The notes under the pieces are model-generated. The model did not search any database and was not told the origin of the DNA. It saw nothing but the letters and a program-made list of their open reading frames with translations. From Ovis canadensis (taxonomy: Eukaryota > Chordata > Mammalia > Artiodactyla > Bovidae): 64,000 bases of DNA. Where the stretch lies: contig NC_091251.1 in assembly GCF_042477335.2 (NCBI RefSeq), positions 31,512,501 through 31,576,500 on the forward strand. The letters run 5' to 3'. Position numbers and translations under genes: made by a program. Shown here in pieces: positions 34,521 through 44,999 of this stretch (within the stretch, counting starts at the first letter, position 1; every line of letters starts with the position of its first letter).

Positions 34521-34884
34521 TGAGAAGGTTCCCCTGAGACTCAGCTGACTCCAAGAATCTCTAGTTTGTAACACCATTCTTAAGCTTAACTATTTTGCTC
34601 CCCCCGGTAGCTAGGATAGACTAGAACGCACTCTGGCCCTCTATTTAGACAATAGAGGATTCAAAGCTTGGTTTCAGCACGTACTGATTGCTCAGGCTTG
34701 TACCAAGACTTTTACTTTCTGAATCTTAGTTTTCTCATCTGTAAAGTGGGGACAATGGTATCTTTTAAATGGGGCTGTTGTGATGAGGATGAAATGTGAT
34801 GGTGTGTCGAACCATATGAATGTGCAAAGTATTTGACCCATTATAATTTACCCAAACAGAAATTTCATATGGTTCAGCCTAACA

Positions 34885-35729
34885 CATATAACTTATATGC
34901 AGAGTGCATCATGCGAAATGCTGGACTGGATGAAGTACAAGCTGGAATCAAGATTGCTGGGAGAAATATCAATAACCTCAGATATGCAGATGACACCACA
35001 CTTATGGAAGAAAGAGAAGAAGAAGTAAAGAGCCTCTTGATGAAAGTGAAAGAGGAGAGTGGAAAAGTTAGCTTAAAATTCAACATTCAGAAAACTGAGA
35101 TCATGGCATCTGGTCCCATCACTTCATAGCAAATAGATGGGGAAATAGTGACAGACTTTATTCTCTTGGGCTCCAGAATCACTGCGGATGGTGGTTGCAG
35201 CCATGAAATTAAAAGACACTTGCTCCTTGGAAGAAAAGTTATGACCAATCTTCACAGCATATTAAAAAGCAGAGACATTACTTTGCCAACAAAGGTCCAT
35301 ATAGTCAAAGCTGTGGTTTTTCCAGTAGTCACGTATGGATGTGAGAGTTGGACTATAAAGAAAGCTGAGTACAGAAGAATTGATGCTTTTTTACACTTAC
35401 GTCTCCTTGGACAGCAAGGAGATCCAACCAGTCCATTCTAAAGGAAATTAGTCCTGAATATTCATTGGAAGGACTGATGCTGCAGCTGAAGCTCCAATAT
35501 TTTGGTCACCTGATGTGAAGAACTGACTCACTAGAAAAAATCCTGATGCTGGGAAAGATTGAAGGCAGGAAGAGAGGGGCATGACAGAGGATGAGGTGTT
35601 TGGATGGCATCACCGACTCAATGGACATGAATTTGAGTAAACTCTGGGAGTTGGTGATGGACAGGGAGGCCTGGCGTGCTGCAGTCCATGGGTTTGCAGA
35701 GAGTCGACATGACTGAGCAACTGAACTGA
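34885..35729 (+). mobile_element. BovB (RTE) LINE fragment, 3' end with RT motif
   Basis: Encodes part of the BovB reverse transcriptase, with the YADD catalytic motif at 34983-34994 in the string NNLRYADDTTLME, followed by KFNIQKTEIMASG and then a stop. The 3' part continues as broken frames (CESWTIKKAEYRRID) to the family end GACTGAGCAACTGAACTGAA. The 5' end is missing and several stops break it, so it is inactive. BovB is a retroelement restricted among mammals mainly to ruminants and a few other lineages. Confidence 0.9.
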
Positions 35730-35955
35730 ACATATATAGAGTAACCAGCAGAATACCTGTAACTAGGATGTACTTCATAAATGGAAGCTGTTAGCTGTGG
35801 TTATTATGATTGTTGACCTCAGACATGGCCAGACCTCCCTTCATCTTTAATCAGAATTGGGTGTTTTGGGGCTCCCTACATGCCCCTCTTTTCCATCAGC
35901 ACTAATAGGGAAAGGTTTATCTTTTATCTACTTACCTTCCTCATTCCCTTTTTTA

Positions 35956-36530
35956 GCGGCCATGAAATTAAAAGACATTTTGGTCCTTGACAAAACTATG
36001 ACAAAGTGTGACAAACCTTGACAAAGCTACGACAAACCCAGACAGCGTATTAAAAAGCAGAGAGCTCACTTTGCCAACAAAGGTCTGTATAGTCAAAGCT
36101 ATGGTTCTTCCTGTAGTGATGGACAGATGTGAGAGTTGGACCATAAAGAGGGCTGAGTACCGAAGAACTGATGCTTTCAAACTGGTGCTGGAGACAGCTC
36201 TTGAGAGTCCCTTGGATTGCAAGGAGATCAAATCAGTCAATCCTAAAGGAAATCAACCCTGAGTACTCATTGGAAGGACTGATGCTGAAGCTGAAACTCC
36301 AATACTTTGGCCACCTGATGTGAAGAGCCAACTCATTGGAAAAGACCCTGATGCTGGGAAAGATTGAAGGCAAAAGGAGAAGGGGGCGACAGAGAATGAG
36401 AGGGTTAGATAACATCATGACTCAATGGACGTAAGTTTGAGCAAACTCCAGGAGACAGTGGAGGACAGAAGAGCCTGGTGTGCTGCAGTCCATGGGGTTG
36501 CAGAGAGTTGGACAGGACTTATCGATTGAA
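35956..36530 (+). mobile_element. BovB fragment, second copy
   Basis: Starts inside the element (GCGGCCATGAAATTAAAAGA) and repeats the wording of the first copy, including CTTTGCCAACAAAGGTC and AGCCTGGTGTGCTGCAGTCC. It has an internal short repetition of GACAAA. It is diverged and non-coding, with the same orientation as the copy at 34885. Confidence 0.85.
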
Positions 36531-36544
36531 CAACAGCAAGCACA

Positions 36545-37560
36545 CACAAGGAAGGCGTTGGCCCTGAGTGATGTGGACACATGACATATCTACCCCCCCT
36601 GAGCTGACTTCAGTCATAATGTTCCCAGTGACTTTTTTATATTTGAATATCCCTGGCATCTCCCTTCTCATTCCCTCTCCCTTTTGATGCCCCTCCTCTT
36701 CTCACCTGGCCTCTCAGCTTGTGCTCCAACACTGTCTTCGTATTAGTTAGTTACACCTATTGTGTATAATAACTGAAAAAACTGAGGGATGTAAAATAAC
36801 AGGACTTGGAGCCTTAGTCACAGAGTGTAGAAGTTCAGAGTTGCTGGGGAAGGAGTTGTTTCTGCTCCTTCAAACAACTCACCAGCAAAGGCCCCGGAAC
36901 AGCTTTGGAGAGCCGCGTATTCATGGGAGTGTTTGAATAGAAGCATTTTGGGTAAGCATGGGAGGTCTGTCCCCATGAGTGAAATGTCAAAATCTAGTAT
37001 TCCATAACCTTCCAGGATTTCCCCTCTTTAGTTCCTCCCATCTCACACCTCTAGATCTTCTACTCATTGTGAATCACGTGAATCTCAGCTGGCTCATACT
37101 TGATTAGTCTTTTTCTGTCTTCACTTCTTTTCCCAACCAGTCTAGATCCTGTGGTCAGTTACTTTAACCACATTTTTGCTAATATGCTTGCCCTTTAAAA
37201 TCACAAGCAGCCATCTGCCTTCTCTATCCTCCTGTCATGAAACTGGATAAAGGAAATCACCCAGTCCTCCAGCACTGAGCTTGTGAGTGGACATTGTTTT
37301 GTGTTAATCCAGCTCATGAGCCCTATTCTTTGGGAATTAAAATTTCCATACTGACTCTTCAGATCTGCAGTCCCTAGGACCAGACTTGTCTTCTGTGACC
37401 TCTGGCATCCCAGCTGCAGTTTATCAAACTGTGAGTGGATTCCTAATCCAAACTGAGCTAAGCCAATGTTCTCTCCTAGGAAATTTGGATTAAGGCCGAG
37501 AGACTATGATTCCAACTGAACTGGTTTCTTGAGCAGAAGAGATATGAACTCATGAGTCAT
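36545..37560. other. Intergenic sequence, possibly L2-derived
   Basis: No exon or RNA gene recognised. The part at 37030-37560 has C/T-rich phrases reminiscent of the L2 coding region but I cannot fix it. The rest is unassigned. Confidence 0.4.
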
Positions 37561-37575
37561 CCACCATCCCAACTA

Positions 37576-37656
37576 TTGGGTTGGCCAAAATGTTCGTGTG
37601 GGTTTTTCCATATCATCTTACAGAAAAACCTGAAGAAATTTTTTTTGCCAATCCAA
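37576..37656. mobile_element. Mariner-derived MITE
   Basis: Ends TTGGGTTGGCCAAAA at the left and TTTTTTTGCCAATCCAA at the right, which are inverted complements of each other, and a TA sits at the left border. The 81-bp near-palindrome is the ruminant mariner miniature element. It has no transposase. Confidence 0.85.
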
Positions 37657-37767
37657 TGTTATGAGGAATGGAGAAAGGCTATCTCAGAGAGATAATGTAG
37701 ACTGGAGAGGCAGAGACCAGAAATCATGAGACAGCTCTTTGGTTCCTGAAAATGTCCCAAGCCCCTT

Positions 37768-37845
37768 TTCTTCCTTCCTTCCTTCCTTCCTTCCTTCCTT
37801 CCTTCCTTCCTTCCTTCCTTCCTTCCTTCCTTCCTTCCTTCCTTT
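37768..37845 (+). repeat. (CCTT)n microsatellite
   Basis: About 18 near-perfect CCTT units followed by CTTTCTTTTT. It abuts a reverse-oriented CHR-1 SINE whose A-rich tail, read in reverse, is the likely source. An open frame of repeating FLPS residues here is an artefact of the repeat. Confidence 0.9.
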
Positions 37846-38073
37846 CTTTTTGGCTGTGCTGGGTCTTTGTTCTGCTCATTGGCTTTCTCTAGTCGTGGTG
37901 TGCCAGCTTCTCATTGTGGGAGCTTCTCTCGTTGCAGAGCACAAGCTCAGTAGTTATGGTGTGCGGGCTTAGTTGCCCCACGGCATGTGGAATCTTCCCA
38001 GACCAGGGATTGTCCCCATGTCTCCTGCATTGGCAGGCAGATTCATAATCACTGGACCACCAGGGAAGTCCTC
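37846..38073 (-). repeat. CHR-1-type SINE, antisense
   Basis: TTGGCTGTGCTGGGTCTTTG, CATGTGGAATCTTCCCAGAC and ACTGGACCACCAGGGAAGTC are the reverse complement of a CHR-1 SINE. Confidence 0.8.
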
Positions 38074-38539
38074 CCAGGCCCTTTCTAAGGCCCTCTGACG
38101 TTGGAATCTATGAGTCACCTTTATCTAGAATAAATCATGTAAGGAAACTTATCCGGGACATGATACAGAGCTACAACAAATTCCCTGTCTCCTCAGCTAT
38201 GCCCTGAGTGTACAGTGCTTCTACACATTAGCTTGTTCCACCACCCCCCATTCTGCTTCACAGAGAAAATAAAGTCAACGTGGAGGAATCTGGCTTAATG
38301 TTCAGCCCCCTCCAAACATTTGAATCTCCCCTACTCTTTCTCAGAAGTAATGAAGTCTCTCTTCAAATCCAAGCTAATCCTTTCTCTTAAAAATCCTTAT
38401 CATTTGTTTTTCACTTCCTTTTGTCTCTTTGGGAACTTTGCTCCTTTATTTATATTCCTCTTTCATGGATAGTCAGCTTTGCCTCTCTCCTACTCTCTGA
38501 TCTCAGCATAGAAACTTGATCACATAGCCCAACCTAAAA

Positions 38540-38885
38540 AAAATTCCAATTTTAACCCCACACACTGCTGATCATTACACCACCCTTTTTCTTGTCTTCA
38601 AGCAAACCTCTAAGTAGTTTACACTCTCCATCTAGTGTCATCTTCCTCTCCCCCAAACCTCTACTGAAAACATTCACCAAAGTTACAGATGACTTCTGAG
38701 CTTTGAAACCCATTGGAAAATTTCAGGCTCAACAATAATTTGACCACTGATGTCAGTTGACATCCATGATTAGCAGTCCCTGCATCCTTTCCCTCTATTG
38801 GCTCCTATGGGCTGTGTTCTTCCAGTTTCTTCCCACATTTCACGTGGCTCCTTCATGACTGCCTTAATAGATTCCTTTTCTGTCA
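38540..38885 (+). repeat. L2-like remnant
   Basis: CCTCTACTGAAAACATTCAC, AAAGTTACAGATGACTTCTG and TTTCCCTCTATTGGCTCCTA fit L2 coding-region remnants. Ends are approximate. Confidence 0.45.
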
Positions 38886-38894
38886 CTTACCACT

Positions 38895-39030
38895 TCTTGT
38901 TCAGTCTCTACGTCATGTCCGACTCTTTGCGACTCCATGGGCTGCTGCATGCCAGGCTTCCCTGTCTTTCACTATCTCCCAGAGTTTGCTCAAACTCATG
39001 TCCATTGAGTCAGTGAGGCTATCTAACCAT
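38895..39030 (-). repeat. BovB-derived SINE (ART2A-type), antisense
   Basis: CATGTCCGACTCTTTGCGAC, GCATGCCAGGCTTCCCTGTC and TTGCTCAAACTCATGTCCAT are the reverse complement of the BovB 3' end. Confidence 0.8.
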
Positions 39031-39640
39031 CTCATCCTCATTCACCATTTAAATAATAATATAAAAAATACAGTTCAGTCAACACCCACTTCTCATTTCA
39101 TCACTCTTTCCAGTGACCTCAATAGCATCCACCTGAAGCAGGCCCTGAGCATCCGGGGCTTTGCAGAATCTCATTACCCTTCCTGTGTTACAAGTCTTGG
39201 AGGTAAGTAGAGCCCACCTTCTATGACAGACACTGAAAAGATTGGGTCTTTGCTTTCCCAGATCTTTGGCAACTAAGACAGAGGCATGTGACCTAAACTT
39301 GGCCAAATAGGTCCCAGGAAAATAGCTTCTGGAATATAAGATTCCGAGAAATAGAACCATGGAGAATGCATCCTGGTGGCAGTGGCCACCATTCTCTGTC
39401 CTGTGCTTGGGGGTTGTAGCGGTGTGGGTTTGGGTGGTGATGACATCCAGTGCCCAGTGGTGATGAAGTGGCAATATGCTCACTGGGTTGGTCTGGAATC
39501 TATTTTGGCTTTTGCTCTGGTGGACTGGCCTCCAATTGCGCTCAGTTATTTTTCAAACTTGCATGTCCTGCTTGGCAGTCCCATGACCCACCCAGTGCCC
39601 TTTCAAGAAGCGGCTTCTCTTTAAATTGTCCTGTGTGACA
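39031..39640. other. Intergenic, nothing recognised
   Basis: Plain sequence with no recognised exon, RNA gene or clear repeat. Overlapping open frames on both strands are short and show no family resemblance. Confidence 0.4.
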
Positions 39641-40170
39641 CACTGACTGCAGGTGACCTGGACTCCCGAATATTTATCTCCATTCTTTGCTGCTTGCGTT
39701 TCAAGTTGCCTTTTAGACAACTCCACTTGTATGTCTCACAGGCAAACTCATCTTTTCCCTCTCAAGTTGCCTTTCTTTCATATTCTTAGCTTAGTAAATA
39801 GCACCTGTGACTTGTTCAGCTGGAACCCAGAGAGGAAAACATCTTAGATTTCTCCCACCCTCCTGTAAACAGAACCGATTTTACCTCTTAATACATCTTA
39901 AATTAATCTCTCCTTTAAAAACATTATTTATTTACTTGGCTGTGCTGGGTCTTAGTTGTAGAATGCAGGATGATCTTCAATCTAAGGGAGTCTTTCTGAA
40001 ACCCAAATCTGATCATGTCATTCCTCTGTTAAAATTCTTCAATGGCTCTTTATGGCCTCTGGATAAAATCGGTACCGTTTCCATGACTCTGGCTCCTATT
40101 TGACCCTCAGCACTCCCTCACCTGGGTCTTATGCTCCAGCTAGGTCAACTGACATGTTTTTGCAGACCAT
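39641..40170 (+). repeat. L2-derived stretch with a CHR-1 scrap inside
   Basis: CTTTCTGAAACCCAAATCTG, TCTGTTAAAATTCTTCAATG and CCTCTGGATAAAATCGGTAC are typical L2. A 50-base TTGGCTGTGCTGGGTCTTAG piece at about 39935-39980 looks like a CHR-1 end inserted in it. Confidence 0.6.
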
Positions 40171-41899
40171 GCAGGATGTGTTTTTACACCCTATGACTCC
40201 TTAGTGGGACTGACAGTCACAGGGCCACCTCTGCTCCCTCCCCGCTTCTATCCCACAGAGATGATACATGACCCAACAGGCCATGTGGAGGAATCCATCC
40301 CCCTGACCAAAATGATTAGTTCAGGTGAGGCTTTGTGACCTAAGGAGAGCCAATCATAACCTTCCCCTTACACTTTCTTGGTTTTGAGGCCATGGTGCCA
40401 GGAGCACATGGGACTGAAGCTGCTGGCACCCAGCTCTCTATCACATGGAGAAAGTGTGTTTATGGCAGGTAAGAGGATGGGACAAAGAATGAAGAGAAGC
40501 AGGGCCTTGAGAGATGATGGAATGAAAGAGGTCTGATGACATTTGTTTGAGCCCTTGAATTCAGTCCTGCCTGAAGTTTCAATGGCACTACACTTCTCAG
40601 CTCCCTTCTTGCTTACGCTGGTTTGTATGGGTGCCTATTGCTTACAATTCAGCCAGTCCTAATATACAAATGGAATGGTGTGTGCAATCAACAGACTCCA
40701 GAACGTGGAGCTGGTGGAACTGAAGTGGAGACAGTGTGGGTCTCTGACAATCGTTGAATGGGAGGTTAGAAATCCCTGTTACGTGGTATCAAGTCCGCTG
40801 GCTAAATGATCTTCTATTTTATCTGGAGCTTTGGGTCATGTATTCATCCTAGATGGAGATTTCAGGGACACCCTGGACAAATATCTGGATGTTGCAGTAT
40901 ACTCGCCTCTCACAAGACTTCTGGTAAGGTCCCGAAATTTATCTGCTTCCCTGCTAGTAGAACCAAAGCATAGGCAGCTTTGTCTAGAGTTCCTTTCTTG
41001 CCTGTGACTGGCTAGCCTGACAGCCAAGGATTAGATGATCACGTGTGTGATAGATCATAAAAGCCAGATCCTCTGCCCCAAACTAAAACACATGAGAACA
41101 AGGGTGGAGAGGTGGGATGTCCTGCAGGAGATACTGCAGCTTAGGGTCTGGGAAGTTCTAGAGAAAAGGCCCTATCCTCCAAGCCACACCTGAATGTGTC
41201 TTTTTTTCCCTCCCAAATTAAATGATGTGTATTTTGCTTAAAATTTAGACAGTCCTGGGGGATCTGGTGTCTGGGAACCTTGACTGTAAAAATCCTGTGG
41301 GAGAGAGTGAAATGCATTGGTCACAAACCTGCTGTGCCTTTCCAGACTCCCTCAGCCACCTCCTTCTCTCTCTCTCGTAGCCCACCACCCCACTTCCACA
41401 TTTGTGGTAGAAATGCCTCGTGGCGGCAAGGGATCTGACTTCCCAAGCAGCCACCCAGGGGGCAAATGATGCAACTCAAAAATGCAGGGGTGTCAGGCCT
41501 TTGCAGGGTGCACCTTGGCCAGTAGAAATCAAGTGGTGAGGGGGAATAGCTGGGAAAATCCCCTCTCAAATCTCTTCTTGGTAAACCCATCCAAGGTGCA
41601 CTTTCTTCTTGCAAACACTCTGTGCTTCAGCACAGTCTTGTCAAGTCACTGGCTGTCTCCCCAGGGCTCATGTGACACAGCAGGCACCACTGGGATACAT
41701 TGTCTTGCATTGCTTCACATCTTTCTTCACCGCATCTCCTCCCTTCTCACCATTCTGGGTTTCCATCTCTCCAAAATGTGAGCCTCAGACTCTGCTTTCT
41801 AGAACACTTGGGTTAAGATATGGAGCCACAATCAAAGCCCCCATCCCAACACTGTTTGGGGTAGCAAGAATGTCCTGCGGGCACAACTGATTTTTCCAG
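40171..41899. other. Intergenic, unassigned
   Basis: No gene recognised. The part at 40260-40680 has phrases shared with old interspersed repeats (GAGAGCCAATCATAACC, TTGAGCCCTTGAATTCAGTC, GTTTCAATGGCACTACAC), but the family is unclear. 41240-41890 shows nothing assignable. Confidence 0.4.
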
Positions 41900-42160
41900 C
41901 TCAGTTCAGTCAGTTCAGTTGCTCAGTCATGTCCAACTCTTTGCGACCCCATGGACTGCAGCACACCAGGCCTCCCTGTCCATCACCGGCTCCCGGAGTT
42001 TACTCAAACACATGCCCGTTGAGTTGGTGATGCCATCCAACCATCTCATCCTCTGTCATCCCCTTCTCTTGCCTTCAATCTTTCCCACATCAGGGTCTTT
42101 TCAAATGAGTCAGCTCTTCGCATCAGGTGGCCAAAATATTGGAGTTCCAGCTCACTTGCA
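41900..42160 (-). repeat. BovB-derived SINE (ART2A-type), antisense
   Basis: CAGTCATGTCCAACTCTTTG, GCAGCACACCAGGCCTCCCT, CCATCTCATCCTCTGTCATC and GCATCAGGTGGCCAAAATAT are the reverse complement of the BovB end. Confidence 0.85.
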
Positions 42161-42420
42161 GGAAATCCAGCCCAGATCTCTGGATTCCTGTCAGGGTCCC
42201 AGAGCCAAGAGTGCTGGGTCAGGCCATTTCTGGCCTACTCCCTAGGAGAAGCTGAGGCTAATTTCTCAGGCTCCTTTTGTGGTTCCATACATAGTCTTCC
42301 GGGCACCTAAGACCTTGGGAAGAATCAAACCTAGGCTTGCAGTTTGCTGTGCCTTCTGGGTCTCTGTGCTCTTAGGCCTCTAGGGGGCGGGAGGCTAGAG
42401 CCTGGAAGTTAAAAGTTCCC

Positions 42421-42535
42421 AGTGTTCTTGCCTGGAGAATCCCAGGGACGGAGGAGCCTGGTGGGCTGCCGTCTGTCGGGTCGCACAGAGTCGGACATGA
42501 CTGAAGCGACTTAGCAGCAGCAGCAGCAGCTATAG
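42421..42535 (+). repeat. Bov-tA SINE fragment with (CAG)n end
   Basis: TGTTCTTGCCTGGAGAATCC, GCCTGGTGGGCTGCCGTCTG and GACTTAGCAGCAGCAGCAGC. The terminal AGC run is the usual expansion of this SINE's end. Confidence 0.85.
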
Positions 42536-42837
42536 GTGGGCAATCAAAGGCCCATTAGCCCAGGCTGCACTACTGTGAGGGCAGTTCCTGAGGGCAGGGC
42601 TGGGGAGAAAAAGAGCTGGAGTCTCTACCTTTTCTGAGTTTGCACTTGGCACAGACTTGGTCAGCTCTTTGTGGACCCCACATGACTCAAGCTCCAAGGG
42701 TGGTTGTAGAGTGTGCATTGGCTTTGAGCTTCCTGAGCCCATGAGGTGTCTTCCTTCGTGGGTTCTCCCAAAGAACACAGGGCTGTGTAACATGCTTGTG
42801 CAAATACATTGGCTGAGGGAGGCCCAGCATGGATGCA

Positions 42838-43055
42838 TGTGCGCTTAGTCATGTCCGACTAAGTCTTTAGTCTTTGTGACCCTATGGGCTGTAGCCCACC
42901 AAGATCCTCTGTCCTTGGGACTTTCCAGGTGAGAATATCAGAGTGGATTGCCATTTCCTCCTTCAGGGGATCTTCCCGACCCAGGGATCGAACCCACATC
43001 TCCTGAGTCTCCTGCATTGTGGGCAGATTATTTACCGCTGAGCCACCAGGAAGCA
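42838..43055 (-). repeat. Bov-tA SINE, antisense, with small internal duplication
   Basis: CTTAGTCATGTCCGACTAAG then TTTGTGACCCTATGGGCTGT, CCTCCTTCAGGGGATCTTCC and CGCTGAGCCACCAGG. A short AAGTCTTTAGTC insertion repeats neighbouring bases. Confidence 0.8.
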
Positions 43056-43670
43056 AGGGAGGCCCCAAACAGCCTCTGAATCCCTGCTGCATTTGGCTGT
43101 GTCACAGTACAGGCAGGTATAGTCAGGACAGTGACTGCCCAAAGGCAGAACCCAAGCTAGAAAAGATAAAGAGATTCTGAGATCTCCCTGACCTTTGTAC
43201 CCTCTTTTGGAGGGTATCACATGCATGTTCTGCTCCACTGAGGCAGAGGTGAAACCCCAGGTCAGAGCACACAGCAAATCCAGAGCTGCTTCTGAGGTCA
43301 CAGGTTGTCAGTCCTATCTTAGACCAAAGGTTTTTTTCTCTATATGTCTATATCCAGACACCCAGATTGCATCCAGAAAGAGAGAGAAATTCCAGGAGCC
43401 CTTTGAAGGGTGAAGACTCTGCCCACAGTGCCCAAGTTATGCAGGTTCTCAGAGGGTCCCCCCAATTCAATGTCCACTGTCAGACTCCCCTCAGGAAGGT
43501 TTTGGTGATGTGCCCTCAGTGTAATATGAACCGTGGCCAGAGGGAAAGGAGCTAAGCAAGCTGATGATTGGCCAGAACCAGTGCTTCTGTGGTTACTGTC
43601 CTGAACAGCGCCTTGGCAGCACCTGAACAGCAGTACGAGCTAGTACTGCTTAGGGATTTTTGACTATAAA

Positions 43671-44356
43671 GCTCAACATTCAGAAAACTAAGATCATGAC
43701 ATCCAGTCCCATCACTTCATGGCAAATAGATGGGGAAACAGTGGAAACAGTGGCTGACTTAATTTTGGGGGCTCCAAAATCACTGCAGATGGTGATTGCG
43801 GCCATGAAATTAAAAGACGCTTACTCCTTGGAAGGAAAGTTATGACCAACCTAGACAGCACGTTAAAAAGCAGAGACATTACTTTGTCAACAAAGGCCTG
43901 TCTAGTCAAGGCTATGGTTTTTCCAGTAGTCATGTATGGATGTGACAGTTGGACTATAAAGAAAGCTGAGCGCCCAAGAATTGATGCTTTAGAACTGTGG
44001 TGTTGGAGAAGACTCTTGAGAGTCCCTTGGACTGCAAGGAGATCCAACCAGTCCATCCTAAAGGAGATCAGTCCTGGATGTTCATTGGAAGGACTGATAT
44101 TGAAGCTGAAACTCCAACACTTTGGCCACCTGATGTGACAAGCTGATTCATTTGAAAAGACCCTGATGCTGGGAAAGATTGAGGGCAGGAGGAGAAGGGG
44201 ACGACAGAGGATGAGATGGTTGGATGGCATCACCAACTCAACGGACAGGAGTTTGGGTAAACTCCAGGAGTTGGTGATGGACAGAGAGGCCTGGTGTGCT
44301 GTGGTTCATGGGGTCACAAAGAATCGGACACGACTGAGCAACTGAACTGAACTGAG
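43671..44356 (+). mobile_element. BovB fragment, third copy
   Basis: Begins AAGCTCAACATTCAGAAAAC and ends GACTGAGCAACTGAACTGAA. It repeats the 3' half of the copy at 34885, including CSWTIKKA-type wording and GGCCACCTGATGTGA. It is 5'-truncated past the YADD motif. One frame stays open for about 98 codons, but it is a fragment of the element. Confidence 0.88.
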
Positions 44357-44394
44357 TCAGGGTTACTGGAGCATGAGCCAGCCAAGTGTTATAT

Positions 44395-44453
44395 AGGTAA
44401 TATATTTAATATTATTAATATATTATATATATTTATATATATATATATATAAT
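44395..44453. repeat. TA-rich microsatellite
   Basis: Alternating TATATA and ATTATTA tract directly after the third BovB copy. Self-complementary and able to form a cruciform. Confidence 0.8.
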
Positions 44454-44764
44454 GTTTCTGGAGGCACTGAGGTTAAGATTGACATTATCACAGACCGTCC
44501 ATTGTGGAAGCCATGAAGCTGAGCGGGAGGGGAATGGGCCAAATGTGACCTGTTGCTAAGAGAAACCACAAGGGTCAGATCCAGACTCAAGGACAAGGAC
44601 TCGCCAAGATTCTTGATGAAGGTTACTAGCTCCCAGAGAGCAACCAGGAACCAAATCAAATCAGTTTGAAAGGATTTGTGCAGAGACTTCTCACTTGACG
44701 GTCAGGGATCTGGGAAGACATAATGTCTAAGACAATGTTTAGACCCAAACCCATGTCCAAAGGG

Positions 44765-44998
44765 GGCTTTCCTGATGGCTCAAGCAGTAAAAAAAAAAAA
44801 AAAAAAATCAAAAAATCTGCCTGCAGTGAAGGAGATACAGGTTTAATCCTGGGACCAAGAAGATTCCCTGGAGGAGGAAATGACAACCCACTCCAGTGTT
44901 CTTGCCTGGGAAATCCCATGGACAGAGGAGCCTAGTGGGCTACAGTCCATGGGTCACAAAAGTGTAGGACATGACTGAGCAATGGAACATGCACACAC
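44765..44998 (+). repeat. Bov-tA SINE with an internal poly-A run
   Basis: GGCTTTCCTGATGGCTCAAG, then about 19 As within the tRNA-like head, then CTGCCTGCAGTGAAGGAGAT and CCAGTGTTCTTGCCTGGGAA. The A-run inside the head is unusual. Confidence 0.8.
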
Positions 44999-44999
44999 A

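Noticed and set aside
33695-34537. 280-codon plus-strand open frame and a 178-codon minus-strand frame.
   Set aside because: Both lie in the PARP6 CpG island and overlap each other in several frames. Low-complexity Ala/Arg/Pro composition points to base composition, not coding.
34833-35129. Open frame with YADD, at first sight a reverse-transcriptase gene.
   Set aside because: It is a 5'-truncated, stop-broken BovB fragment, annotated as a mobile element.
37739-37972. Open frame with repeated FLPS residues.
   Set aside because: It is the translation of the (CCTT)n microsatellite.
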